A stretch of 10,639 nucleotides of DNA from Rhizobacter sp. (GCA_025359585.1 JANYFX010000274.1:1-10639); one strand, 5' to 3'. Shown: positions 1-7,579, counted from the first letter of the stretch. Numbers and translations are program-made. The notes: generated by a model from the sequence alone, not told the origin.

Positions 1-734
1 GGCGGTCGGCGGCGGGCCGCATCCACTCGGACATTTCCGACGCTTTCGTGGCGGCCGAGGTCGAACAACTGCAGGCTTATGCGGCGGCAGGCGGGCGGCT
101 GATCGCGCTCGTCGACCCGTTCGTCGACAGCGGCCTGGCGCCGCTCTTCGCCGACTTCGGCCTGAAGCTCGAACCGCGCCTCGTGCTCGACGACAAGAGC
201 CACTACTGGACCGACCCGGCCACGCCCGCGGTCTCGACCTACCCGCGCCACAAGATCACCCGCAACCTGCCGCTGACCTTCTTCCCCGGCGCAGCGTCGC
301 TGGCGCCACTGCCCGGCAAGCGCAGCGGCGAAGTGCGCCTGACGCCGCTGGTGCAGACCGGTGACGCGGCGCGCAGCGAGCCGATCCCGCCCGCCACCGG
401 CAAGCCCGACGTCGGCCTGCAGACGCTGGCCGTGCTGGCGAGCAAGAAGCTCGACGCGGCCGACAAACGGGCCGAGCTGGTGCTGGTGGGCGATGTCGAC
501 TTCGCGACCAATTCCTTCTTCCACGTGCTCGGCAACGGCGCGCTGTTCCTGAACGCGGTGAGTTACCTCGCCGACCAGCAGCGGCTGATCGACATCACGC
601 CGCGCCAGTACGAGCTGCCACGCGTGCAGCTGACGAACGGACAGATGCGCGCGACCTTCATCCTCAGCACCGTGTTAATGCCGCTGACCGCGCTGGCGCT
701 CTCGGTGTTCGTCTGGTGGCGGCGGCGGCGGTGA
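1..734 (+). CDS. GldG-like ABC transporter auxiliary protein, C-terminal part (5' end outside window)
   Basis: The reading frame is open to the left edge (first full codon at 3) and ends at TGA 732-734, giving about 243 visible residues. The GTG at 48 lies inside a continuing frame and is probably just a Val codon. The fold looks like the GldG / ABC_transp_aux family, membrane-anchored extracytoplasmic proteins that accompany an ABC ATPase and permease (GldA/GldF type). Signs of this are the GGRLIALVDPF segment near the visible start, the late LVLVGDVDFATNSFF block followed by LFLNAVSYLAD, and a single C-terminal membrane helix (about 655-715) ending in WWRRRR, so the C-terminus should be cytoplasmic. 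The stop overlaps the next start (GTGA, 731-734), indicating one operon. The ATPase and permease genes are expected just upstream. In proteobacteria the transported substrate is not known. The family call is by motif recognition and fairly secure. Confidence 0.82.
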   Translation, partial: RSAAGRIHSDISDAFVAAEVEQLQAYAAAGGRLIALVDPFVDSGLAPLFADFGLKLEPRLVLDDKSHYWTDPATPAVSTYPRHKITRNLPLTFFPGAASLAPLPGKRSGEVRLTPLVQTGDAARSEPIPPATGKPDVGLQTLAVLASKKLDAADKRAELVLVGDVDFATNSFFHVLGNGALFLNAVSYLADQQRLIDITPRQYELPRVQLTNGQMRATFILSTVLMPLTALALSVFVWWRRRR

Positions 735-1327
735 CAACGCGCGGCCCGCGTTCGACGACCGCACTGTGGCTCGCCGTGCTGGTGCTCGCGCTGGCCGCAG
801 TGGTGTGGCAGGCCGTGCGCCCTGCCGGCCCGGCGGCGATCGACGAAGACAACGTGGCTGCAGCGCCACTGATCGCAGCACCCGAGGCGAGCTGGTCCGC
901 CGTCGAGCTGCTCGGCCCCGAGGGCTTGCAGCGCTTCGAGCGTGACAGCGCGAACCGCTGGCTGAAACATGCCGACGTGGCGGGCGAGTCAGCCGACCAC
1001 CAGCACCGAGCCGACGCGGCGTCGGCCGAGCGCATCGGCGCGGTCTTCGCCACCTTTTCGCGCACCGGCATCGAACGCAGCCTGGCGGTCGACCCAGGCG
1101 CGCTTGCGGCCTACGGGCTGGAGCGGCCGCTGCTGATCGTGTTGATCCGCGGCGCCGAAGGGCGGCCGGTGCTCACGCTCGAAGTCGGCAACGTTGCACC
1201 CGACGGCCTGAGCCGCTACGCGCGCCTGCCGCGCGACGGCAGCGTGATGACGATTCCGGGCTACCAGATCGACGGGCTGCTCGCGCTCGTGAAGGCCACG
1301 CCCGCAGCGTCTGCACCGGCACGATGA
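731..1327 (+). CDS. DUF4340 domain protein
   Basis: A 198-residue protein starting at GTG 731, which overlaps the TGA of the preceding gene (GTGA). An in-frame GTG at 716 is possible but lies inside the upstream gene. An N-terminal membrane anchor (about residues 8-28, rich in Ala, Val and Leu) is followed by an extracytoplasmic domain. WSAVELLGPEGLQRFER and the later ALAAYGLERPLLIVLI and VGNVAPDGLSRYARL segments are typical of DUF4340, where a Leu/Tyr-Gly-Leu motif precedes beta strands. DUF4340 genes commonly follow gldG-like genes, as here. The family is usually longer (300 residues or more), so this may be a short one-domain form. The stop at 1325-1327 overlaps the ATG of the next gene (ATGA). 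The role is presumably as an accessory of the same ABC system; this is inference from context. Confidence 0.8.
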   Translation: MTTRGPRSTTALWLAVLVLALAAVVWQAVRPAGPAAIDEDNVAAAPLIAAPEASWSAVELLGPEGLQRFERDSANRWLKHADVAGESADHQHRADAASAERIGAVFATFSRTGIERSLAVDPGALAAYGLERPLLIVLIRGAEGRPVLTLEVGNVAPDGLSRYARLPRDGSVMTIPGYQIDGLLALVKATPAASAPAR

Positions 1328-1827
1328 AGCTCAAGGTTGCCCTGGTGGTGCTGCTCTGCCTCGGCGCGTGGGTGGCTCAGGCGCACCGTGGCAACGAGAG
1401 CCAGATGACGCTCGACCTGCAAGCCGCGCGAGTGCAAGGCCGCTGGTCGATCGCGCTGCACGATTTGCCGTCATTGCTGCCAGCCGGGTCGGTGGCCATC
1501 GACGATAAGGCCGTCGCGGCCCTGATCGCAGCGAAGCCCGAACTCGGCGCGCAGTTACTGCAGCGCGTGCGCCTTGCAGCCGATGGCGCGGTGTGCCCCG
1601 TGCTGTTACTTCGGCATGAGATCGTGCAGCGCGCTGGCGGCAACGCGTGGGTCATGCACTTCGAAGCACGCTGCGTGAAAACGCCAGCGCGCGTGACGGT
1701 CGACTTGCGGCCGCTGTTCGAGCTGGCACCCAAACACGTGATGCTGATGAAGCTCGAAGCCGGCGCCTGGGTGCGCGCCGCGCTGTTCTCGGCCGACAGC
1801 GCGCAGCAGGTGTTCGTGCCGGGTTAG
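1324..1827 (+). CDS. Small exported protein resembling the N-terminal domain of HupE/UreJ_2 proteins
   Basis: A 167-residue protein whose ATG overlaps the stop of the DUF4340 gene (ATGA, 1324-1327). It ends at TAG 1825-1827. Residues 1-20 form a clear signal peptide (MKLK, then a hydrophobic run, AQA before H21), so the mature protein should be periplasmic. The mature start (AHRGNESQMTLDLQAARVQG followed by RWSIALHDL) resembles the extracytoplasmic N-terminal domain of the HupE/UreJ_2 family, which often begins AHKPSDSYL... and continues with a GxWDIALRDL-like strand. The end (VRAALFSADSAQQVFV) also fits the end of that domain. The membrane-spanning C-terminal half of that family is absent, and the frame stops without continuing. 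Two cysteines, in GAVCPVL and EARCVKT, could form a disulfide. No function is assigned; the family resemblance is from memory and moderate. The convergent SDR gene ends only 8 bp away. Confidence 0.7.
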   Translation: MKLKVALVVLLCLGAWVAQAHRGNESQMTLDLQAARVQGRWSIALHDLPSLLPAGSVAIDDKAVAALIAAKPELGAQLLQRVRLAADGAVCPVLLLRHEIVQRAGGNAWVMHFEARCVKTPARVTVDLRPLFELAPKHVMLMKLEAGAWVRAALFSADSAQQVFVPG

Positions 1828-1835
1828 TGCTGGCC

Positions 1836-2585
1836 CTAGACGGTGCGCCCGCCGTCGACCGGGAATTCCACGCCGGTGATGAACTCGGCGTCGTCGCTGG
1901 CGAGGAACACCGCCGCCTTCGCGATGTCGAGCGGCGTCGAGAGCCGGCCCATCGGAATGGTCGCGATGAACTTCTTGCGGTTCTCGGGCGTGTCGGGCAT
2001 GCCCATGAAGGATTCGAGCAGGCCGGTCGCACCCATCACCGGGCAGATCGCGTTGACGCGGATGTTGTCGGCACCGAGCTCGACCGCGAGCGACTTGCTC
2101 ATCAGGTTGACCGCGCCCTTCGAGCTGTTGTACCAGGTGAGGCCCGGGCGCGGGCGGATGCCGGCCGTGGAGCCGACGTTCAGGATCACGCCGCGCCGCG
2201 CCTTGCGCATCAGCGGCACCACGGCGTGGACCATGAAGAAGATCGACTTCACGTTGATGTCGTAGACGCGATCGAAGGTGGCTTCGTCCACGTCGAGCAG
2301 CGGCTGGTTCTTGTGCGTCCAGCCGGCGTTGTTGACGACGATGTCGAGTTTGCCGAAGCGCTCGACGGTGGTCTTGACCAGCACTTCGATGTCTGCGCGC
2401 TTCGTCACGTCGCAGGTCACGGCGATCGCGTTGGCGCCGAGCGAAGCGGCGATCTCTTTCGCGCCTGCGCCGTTGATGTCGGCCACCGCCACCTTCGCGC
2501 CTTCGGCGATGTACTGGCGTGCGATCTCGGCACCGAAGCCGCTGGCGGCGCCGGTGACGATGGCGACCTGGTCTTTGAGTCTCAT
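1836..2585 (-). CDS. Classical short-chain dehydrogenase/reductase (SDR), NAD(P)-dependent
   Basis: A 249-residue protein, the usual size for a classical SDR. The cofactor-binding TGAASGFG motif is at 11-18, Asp36 lies at the end of the second strand (favouring NAD(H) over NADP(H)), and NNAG is at 85-88. The catalytic set is complete: Asn111, Ser139, Tyr152 and Lys156 (YNSSK). The C-terminus ends in the typical FPVDGG. It oxidises or reduces an alcohol/carbonyl group on an unidentified substrate in the cytoplasm. The ATG at 2585-2583 is preceded by GAGGAG with a 6-nt gap. The gene starts 28 bp after livF and is the last of the liv-type operon, so the substrate may be related to the imported compound (inference). 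It resembles proteins loosely annotated as 3-oxoacyl-ACP reductase or glucose 1-dehydrogenase, but nothing here fixes the substrate. Confidence 0.92.
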   Translation of the reverse strand: MRLKDQVAIVTGAASGFGAEIARQYIAEGAKVAVADINGAGAKEIAASLGANAIAVTCDVTKRADIEVLVKTTVERFGKLDIVVNNAGWTHKNQPLLDVDEATFDRVYDINVKSIFFMVHAVVPLMRKARRGVILNVGSTAGIRPRPGLTWYNSSKGAVNLMSKSLAVELGADNIRVNAICPVMGATGLLESFMGMPDTPENRKKFIATIPMGRLSTPLDIAKAAVFLASDDAEFITGVEFPVDGGRTV

Positions 2586-2591
2586 GGTGTG

Positions 2592-2597
2592 CTCCTC
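2592..2597 (-). promoter_or_regulatory. Ribosome binding site of the SDR gene
   Basis: GAGGAG on the minus strand, 6 nt before the ATG at 2585. It fixes the start and gives this gene its own strong initiation signal, unlike the tightly coupled livH-livF genes upstream. Confidence 0.75.
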
Positions 2598-2613
2598 GGG
2601 GATGTGTTCGGGT

Positions 2614-3294
2614 TCAGTGTGCCAGTGTGTCGGCTGCTTCGGCGAGCTGCAACTCGCCGCGTTCGAGCACCAGCGTCTCGGTTGGAATGTCCTTGAGCAA
2701 ACTGCGGTTCGATTCGGTAATCACGACACACAGCTCGGGCCGGGCCTGGTGCAACCGTTGCAGCGACGCAGAGTACTGCTGCGCGAGCACCGGTGCCAGG
2801 CCCTGGAACGGTTCATCGAGCAAGACCAGCCGCTCGCCGGCCATCACCGCGCGGCCGAGCGCGGCCATCTTGCCTTGCCCGCCCGAGAGCGCGGCGCCCG
2901 AGCGCGGCAACATCGGTTCGAGCTCGGGCACGATGCCGAGCGTTTCGTCCAGGCGCGCATCGACCGCGCGTTTGTTCATGCCGATCACTTCGCACGGAAA
3001 GCGCAGGTTCTCTTCGACGCTGAAGCTCGGGAACATCACGCGGTCTTCGGGCGCATAGCCGATGCCCAGCCGCGCGCGGTCGCGGGCCGGCACGGCGCCG
3101 AGGTCCTGACCGTCGAGCAGCACACGGCCTTCGTGCTGCGGCAGAAAGCCCATGATCAGCCGCAGCAATGTCGTCTTGCCCGCGCCGTTGCGGCCGACGA
3201 CGGCAACGATGCTGCCGCGCCGCAGCTGCGTGCTGATGCCGCGCAGCACCTGGATGCCGGCGATGGTGGTGGAGATGTTTTCGAGATTCAACAT
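2614..3294 (-). CDS. livF: Branched-chain amino acid-type (HAAT) ABC transporter, ATP-binding protein LivF
   Basis: A 226-residue ATPase of the LivF type, the second nucleotide-binding subunit of a HAAT importer. Start chosen at ATG 3294-3292 (MLNLENIS), one base after the livG stop; the frame extends further upstream, but only inside livG. The Walker A motif GRNGAGKT is at 34-41 and Walker B with catalytic Glu (LVLLDEP) at 156-162. The Q-loop position reads YAPEDR (80-85), with Glu instead of Gln, as is common in LivF. The signature LSGGQ (136-140) is followed by GKM rather than the usual QQM. Where most ABC ATPases have the H-loop His and most LivF proteins have VEQN, this one reads VVITESN. 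It should pair with LivG at the cytoplasmic face of LivH-LivM. The substrate is not determined; family members carry branched-chain amino acids, urea, short amides or aromatic acids. Confidence 0.9.
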   Translation of the reverse strand: MLNLENISTTIAGIQVLRGISTQLRRGSIVAVVGRNGAGKTTLLRLIMGFLPQHEGRVLLDGQDLGAVPARDRARLGIGYAPEDRVMFPSFSVEENLRFPCEVIGMNKRAVDARLDETLGIVPELEPMLPRSGAALSGGQGKMAALGRAVMAGERLVLLDEPFQGLAPVLAQQYSASLQRLHQARPELCVVITESNRSLLKDIPTETLVLERGELQLAEAADTLAH

Positions 3295-3295
3295 C

Positions 3296-4036
3296 TCATT
3301 CGCCGATGACGTTCTTGATGACCACGGGGTCGCGCAAGACTTCTTCCGGCGCACCATCGGCCGCTATTCTGCCGGCGATCCACGCGCACAGCCGGGTCGC
3401 GTAACGGCGCACGATGTCGATGTCGTGTTCGACGAAAATGCTCGTGACCTTGCGTTCGTCGAGCGCGCGCATCAGCACCGCCATCAGCTGGTGTTTTTCG
3501 TCGCTCGAGACACCGCTGGTCGGCTCGTCCATGATCATCAGCTTGGGGCGCAGCACGAGCGCCATCGCCACGTCGAGCAGCTTGCGCTGGCCTTCGGGCA
3601 AGGCCCCGGCGAGGTCGTTCGCGCGCGGTGCGAGTTGCAGCAGTTCGAGCGTGGCGTCGACTTCCTCGGCGTCGACCGCTTCCGCGAGCGGCAGCCAGAA
3701 ACCGTGGCGCTGTTTCACCGACGAGGCGGCCAGCATCAGGCACTCGCGCACCGTGTGTTCGGTGAACACCTGCGGCAGCTGGAACGAGCGGCCCACGCCA
3801 CGCCGCGTGATCGAGCGCGGGCTGTGGCCGGTGACCTCATGGCCGTCGAAAAAGACATGGCCGCCGCTGGGTTTGAGGTAGCCGGTGCAGATGTTGATGA
3901 AGGTGGTCTTGCCGGCGCCGTTCTGGCCGACAACGGCGAGGCGCTCGCCTTGCGCCAGGTCGAAGTCGATCGCTTCGGCCGCCACCACGCCGCCGAACGA
4001 CAGCGACAGGCCGCGCGTGGAAAGCAGCGCCGTCAT
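3296..4036 (-). CDS. livG: Branched-chain amino acid-type (HAAT) ABC transporter, ATP-binding protein LivG
   Basis: A 246-residue ATPase of the LivG type. Start chosen at ATG 4036-4034 (MTALLSTRGLSLSFGG), which overlaps the livM stop as ATGA. The longer upstream frame lies inside livM and is not protein-like. Walker A GQNGAGKT is at 37-44, the Q-loop Gln86 in SFQLPQVF, Walker B LMIMDEP at 166-172, and the H-loop His204 in FVEHD, so all catalytic elements are present. The signature motif is LPEGQRK (146-152), a departure from the LSYGQQR/LSGGQ seen in most LivG proteins, though Gly and Gln are kept. It ends one base before livF. With LivF it powers import through LivH/LivM. Confidence 0.9.
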   Translation of the reverse strand: MTALLSTRGLSLSFGGVVAAEAIDFDLAQGERLAVVGQNGAGKTTFINICTGYLKPSGGHVFFDGHEVTGHSPRSITRRGVGRSFQLPQVFTEHTVRECLMLAASSVKQRHGFWLPLAEAVDAEEVDATLELLQLAPRANDLAGALPEGQRKLLDVAMALVLRPKLMIMDEPTSGVSSDEKHQLMAVLMRALDERKVTSIFVEHDIDIVRRYATRLCAWIAGRIAADGAPEEVLRDPVVIKNVIGE

Positions 4037-4998
4037 GCGCGCTCTCCGGTGCCGGTGCGCTTCAGATGGCGCTCGAACAAGCCGAACAAACCACGCGGCG
4101 CGACGAAAACCATCACGATCAAAACGAGCCCGAGCACCATCTGCCACGCGCCGGTCAACAGCGCGGCGGCGTAGAGCTTCATGAATTCGAAGACGAAGGC
4201 GCCGATGAAGGCGCCGACCGCGTGGCCAGAACCACCGAGGATCGCGATGAACACGATCTCGCCGGAGCGCACCCAGTAGCCCATCTCCGGGGTGACCAGG
4301 CCCTGCGTCAAGGCGAACAGGCTTCCGCCCAGCCCGCACAGCGCGGCCGACAAGACGTAGCCACCCCAGAACACGCGCTTGGCCGACAGGCCCAGGTACT
4401 CGAGCCGCGTCTCGTTGGTCTTGATCGCGGCCAGCGCCTGGCCGTTGACGCTGCCGAAATAACGCTGCACCAGCGCGCCCGCCAACACCGCGAGCACGAG
4501 CGCGAGCAGCAATAGCGCGGTCTCGAAACCTTCACGCTCCAGGTGCACGAAGCCGAAGCTCGGCCGGTCGAAACGCAGCCCGTCGGTGCCGCCGGTGAAA
4601 GCGCCGAACTTGCCGAGCACCGAGAACAGCACCATCGAGAACGCCAGGTTCAGCATGCCGAAGAAGATGCCGCGGTAACGCACCATGAACACGCCGATCA
4701 GCGCGCCGGCGAGCGCGGCTGCCGCGGTGCCGAGCGCGATCAGCAACAACGCATCGAGGTGGTGCGCGCGCCCGATGAAGGCCACGCCGTAACCCGCGAG
4801 GCAGGCGAACATCGCATGGCCGAACGAGACCTGGCCGGCACGGATCAACACGATCACGCCGGTGACGGCCAGGCCATTGGCCAGCGCCAGCAGCACCGGT
4901 GTCTTGAGCCACGGCAGGCCGAGGCTGAAGGCGAGCACGGCCGCGACCAACACGGCGACGAGCAGTTGCAGGCGGGGCGAACCGGGAAGGAAGCTCAT
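4033..4998 (-). CDS. livM: Branched-chain amino acid-type (HAAT) ABC transporter permease LivM
   Basis: A 321-residue inner-membrane permease with about 8-10 hydrophobic helices. LivM hallmarks are GQVSFGH at 55-61 (family: GQ.SLGH), FTGGTDGL at 134-141, the cytoplasmic coupling segment AIKTNETRLEYLGL at 191-204, and LGGSGHAVGA at 254-263. ATG 4998-4996 lies one base after the livH stop and no good ribosome binding site is visible, so translation is probably coupled to livH. The stop overlaps the livG start (ATGA). With LivH it forms the membrane channel of the importer. LivM-type proteins vary in length; at 321 residues this one is in the normal range. Confidence 0.9.
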   Translation of the reverse strand: MSFLPGSPRLQLLVAVLVAAVLAFSLGLPWLKTPVLLALANGLAVTGVIVLIRAGQVSFGHAMFACLAGYGVAFIGRAHHLDALLLIALGTAAAALAGALIGVFMVRYRGIFFGMLNLAFSMVLFSVLGKFGAFTGGTDGLRFDRPSFGFVHLEREGFETALLLLALVLAVLAGALVQRYFGSVNGQALAAIKTNETRLEYLGLSAKRVFWGGYVLSAALCGLGGSLFALTQGLVTPEMGYWVRSGEIVFIAILGGSGHAVGAFIGAFVFEFMKLYAAALLTGAWQMVLGLVLIVMVFVAPRGLFGLFERHLKRTGTGERA

Positions 4999-4999
4999 G

Positions 5000-5905
5000 T
5001 CAGATGCGCCGCGCCGCGGGGGTAGAGAACAGGCCCTCGGGCCGCAGCAGCAGCACGCCGACCATGATCAGATACGGCATCAAGACCTCGACTTCGGGCA
5101 TCAGGTAGATCGCGAACGAACGCGCCATGCCGATCATCAAGGCCGCGAGTGCCGCGCCGCCGATCTGCCCCAGGCCGGCCGTGGCGACCACTGCGAACGA
5201 CAGCACCATCATGTCGGCGCCAATGCCGGGCGTGAACGAGGTGGTGGGCGAAGCCAGGGCACCGCCGAGCGCACCGAGCGCGCCGCCCATCGCGATCGTC
5301 AGCCAGGTGACGCGGTTGGTGTTCACGCCCATCGCGGTGGCGATTTCGCGGTGGTGCGTGACGGCCGTGACCTGGCGGCCGAGCGCGGTGCTGCGCAAGA
5401 ACCAGCGCAGGCCGACGAAGGCGAATACCGCAACCGCTGGCAGCACCAGCAGCTGGTAGCGTGTGTAGGTGACACCGGCCACGCTGAGCGTGCCGAGCTG
5501 GTTCACCACGTCGGAGACGAACACCGGCTGCGAACCCCAGATCAAACGCTGCAGGTCTTCGAGCACCATGAAGGCGGCGAAGGTGACGAGCAGTTGCAAC
5601 ACCGGGTCCTTGTCGAGGATGCGACGCAGCAGCGCGAATTCGAGAATGCTGCCGAGCAGGCCACCGATCACGAGCGCCGCGACGAAGAGCGCCGGCAGCG
5701 CCATCCAGCCGGGCAAGGCGAACTTCGTGATCGCAAGACCCAGCGTCGCGGCGAAGTAACCGCCCCAGGCGTACAGGCTGCCGTGCGCGATGTTGAGAAT
5801 GCGCATAACGCCGAAAATGAGCGTCAGACCCGATGCGACGAGGAACAGCAGCGCCGCGTAGGACACGCCGTCCATCAGGGCGAGAATGATCAGGCTGGCG
5901 TCCAT
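5000..5905 (-). CDS. livH: Branched-chain amino acid-type (HAAT) ABC transporter permease LivH
   Basis: A 301-residue inner-membrane permease, close to the usual LivH length. The family block GLTLIFGVMRILNIAHG (26-42), followed by SLYAWGGY, is diagnostic of LivH. A coupling segment (VTAVTHHREIATAMGV) and a GLGQIGGA segment near the C-terminus correspond to the conserved cytoplasmic loop and late glycine-rich turn. The start is ATG 5905-5903; the sequence before it has only a weak ribosome binding site. It sits 117 bp downstream of livK and 1 base upstream of livM. The larger livK-livH spacer, with dyad symmetry, may allow more binding protein than permease to be made (inference). Confidence 0.9.
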   Translation of the reverse strand: MDASLIILALMDGVSYAALLFLVASGLTLIFGVMRILNIAHGSLYAWGGYFAATLGLAITKFALPGWMALPALFVAALVIGGLLGSILEFALLRRILDKDPVLQLLVTFAAFMVLEDLQRLIWGSQPVFVSDVVNQLGTLSVAGVTYTRYQLLVLPAVAVFAFVGLRWFLRSTALGRQVTAVTHHREIATAMGVNTNRVTWLTIAMGGALGALGGALASPTTSFTPGIGADMMVLSFAVVATAGLGQIGGAALAALMIGMARSFAIYLMPEVEVLMPYLIMVGVLLLRPEGLFSTPAARRI

Positions 5906-5969
5906 GGCTTCGGGCTGCGCCGGGCAGGCGTCTGAATTCGTCGGGGCACGCGCAGTCGGCCGAAGCCGT

Positions 5970-6007
5970 GGGCCGCGGCCCGCAGCCTGCCTTCGACAAG
6001 GCTGCGG
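5970..6007 (-). promoter_or_regulatory. Dyad-symmetric spacer between livK and livH (possible mRNA hairpin)
   Basis: Seen directly: an 8-bp stem pairs 5980-5987 (CCGCAGCC) with 6000-6007 (GGCTGCGG) around a 12-nt loop, starting 15 nt after the livK stop. An alternative inner stem pairs 5989-5993 with 5998-6002 around a CGAC loop. Beside it, 5970-5981 is a perfect 12-bp palindrome (GGGCCGCGGCCC). No U-run follows on the transcribed strand, so it is not a standard intrinsic terminator. An RNA-stabilising or partly attenuating hairpin that raises LivK relative to the permeases is possible but inferred. Confidence 0.4.
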
Positions 6008-6022
6008 CTCACCACCGTGTCG

Positions 6023-7324
6023 TCACTTGAAGTCGTAGCTCTTCAGGCGGTCGCTGTTGAGAATGGCCGGGTTGATGGTTTTCACCCAAGCCGGCGACAG
6101 TTGCCCGACCGGTGTGGTGACCAGATCGGCCGGCACCAGCATCATCTTGTCCATCACCGCGAACGGGTACTGCGGCACACGCTTGGTCAGGCCCAGCAAC
6201 TGGTCTTCCAGGCCCTGGCCGTCTTCGCGCATCTTGATCGGCCGGCCGTAGGCCGTGAAGGTCATCGCGCGCATCGCTTCGGCCACCTGCTCGGGCGAAG
6301 GCCACTTGCCGGCGTTGGCCTTGATCGCAGCTTCATAGCCGGTCTTCAGGCCGACCAGCGCCTGGGCCATGTGGTAGGTCGGGTAGATCGGGTACGCGCC
6401 GGTCTTGGCCTTGAACTTCGCGATGAAGTCCTTGTGCTTCGGGTCGTCGCGAGTCTCCGGGTGAGCCCAGTAGTGCTCGCCGCGGGCGCCGGCGATGATG
6501 CCGTCAGGCACGGCCGCGCCGAGCCGTTCGAGCGAGCTTTCGAGCAGTGGCATCACGAACAGCGCGCCCTGCGTGAACATGCCGCGCTGGCCGGCCTGGC
6601 GCACGAAGGTGTCGAGGTCACCGCCCCACGAGGTCGAGAGCACCACGTCGGGCTTGAGCGCCTGCAGGCGACTGATCTCGGTCGAGAAATCGGCCGCGCC
6701 GAGCTTGGGGAACATCTCGGCCACGACCTTCACGTCGGGCTTGAAGACCTTCAGCGTGTTGATGAAGATTTCCCACGAATCGCGGCCCCAGGCGTAGTCT
6801 TGATTGACCACCGCGATGGTCGAGAAATTGGGTCTGGTCTTGAGCAGGTACAGGACCGTGGCCACCATCTCGGTGGTGGCGTTGGCCTGGGTGCGCACCA
6901 CGTACTTGTAGCGCTTGGCTTCGAGCACTTTTTCGGTGCCGCAGTCCCACATCACGTTGAGCACTTTCAGGTCTTCGGCGACCGGCGCGACGATGTTGCA
7001 GTTGCCGCTGGAGATCGCCGAGAGCATGGTGCGCACACCCTGCTCCTGCACCAGGCGGCGGTATTCCGAGAGCAGCTTGTCGCCGCCGATGCCTTCGTCG
7101 ATGTAGGTGGCGGCGATCTTCACGCCGCCGATGCCACCGGCCGCGTTCATCTCGTCGATCAGCAATTCGGCCGCGGCCTTGGCCGGCACGCCGAACACCG
7201 AGGCGGCGCCCGAGGTGAAGGTGCTGATGCCGATCTTCAGCTCGGCGGGTTTGTCTTGTGCACAGGCCAGGCCGGTGCTCAGCGCGAGCGCGCTCGCCAC
7301 TCGCAACAATGGGGTGAATCGCAT
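6023..7324 (-). CDS. livK: Branched-chain amino acid-type periplasmic substrate-binding protein LivK
   Basis: A 433-residue periplasmic binding protein of the HAAT family (type 1 periplasmic-binding fold), first gene of the liv-type operon. Start chosen at ATG 7324-7322 (MRFTPLLRV), which has GAGGAG 5 nt upstream and begins a classic signal peptide ending near LACA-QDK (about residue 22). A longer upstream extension in frame is not signal-like. Family features are ELKIGISTFTSGAASVFG at the mature N-terminus, then AAELLIDEMNAAGGIGG and EYRRLVQEQGV. Two cysteines flank a loop (SGNCNIV and MWDCGTE) and may form a disulfide. It is longer than E. coli LivK (about 370 residues), nearer to the many environmental HAAT receptors of unknown ligand, so the ligand cannot be named. 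It delivers substrate to LivHMGF. Confidence 0.9.
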   Translation of the reverse strand: MRFTPLLRVASALALSTGLACAQDKPAELKIGISTFTSGAASVFGVPAKAAAELLIDEMNAAGGIGGVKIAATYIDEGIGGDKLLSEYRRLVQEQGVRTMLSAISSGNCNIVAPVAEDLKVLNVMWDCGTEKVLEAKRYKYVVRTQANATTEMVATVLYLLKTRPNFSTIAVVNQDYAWGRDSWEIFINTLKVFKPDVKVVAEMFPKLGAADFSTEISRLQALKPDVVLSTSWGGDLDTFVRQAGQRGMFTQGALFVMPLLESSLERLGAAVPDGIIAGARGEHYWAHPETRDDPKHKDFIAKFKAKTGAYPIYPTYHMAQALVGLKTGYEAAIKANAGKWPSPEQVAEAMRAMTFTAYGRPIKMREDGQGLEDQLLGLTKRVPQYPFAVMDKMMLVPADLVTTPVGQLSPAWVKTINPAILNSDRLKSYDFK

Positions 7325-7329
7325 GCTGT

Positions 7330-7335
7330 CTCCTC
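7330..7335 (-). promoter_or_regulatory. Ribosome binding site of livK
   Basis: GAGGAG on the minus strand, 5 nt before the ATG at 7324. This decides the start in favour of the signal-peptide form rather than the longer frame reaching 7468. Confidence 0.8.
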
Positions 7336-7579
7336 GGGTGTGATGCGCGTGGGCCTGCCGTGGGCGACCCGCTTTTGCGAAGTATGCGCAGCGTGGGTGC
7401 AGGCCGGCTATTCGGGTTTGCGTAAGCGGCCCTTCACGGGCGCTTAAGGAAGAAGGCCGCGGCGACACATTTCTGCGTGCCCCGGTTTGTCGCTGCCGCC
7501 TCCCCTGTTTGCAGGACGCAGGGCAGCTCTTGCCGACCTACATTGTTTTGGAGGGGCGTGCTCTTGCACGCTCACCGAC

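Noticed and set aside
1647..2696. 349-codon plus-strand frame opposite the SDR gene
   Set aside because: Arg/Asp/His/Ala-rich shadow of the GC-rich SDR gene on the other strand; the minus-strand frame has a complete set of SDR motifs.
6017..7447. 476-codon plus-strand frame opposite livK
   Set aside because: Antisense shadow with His/Gly/Arg-rich composition; livK on the minus strand is a clear binding protein with a signal peptide.
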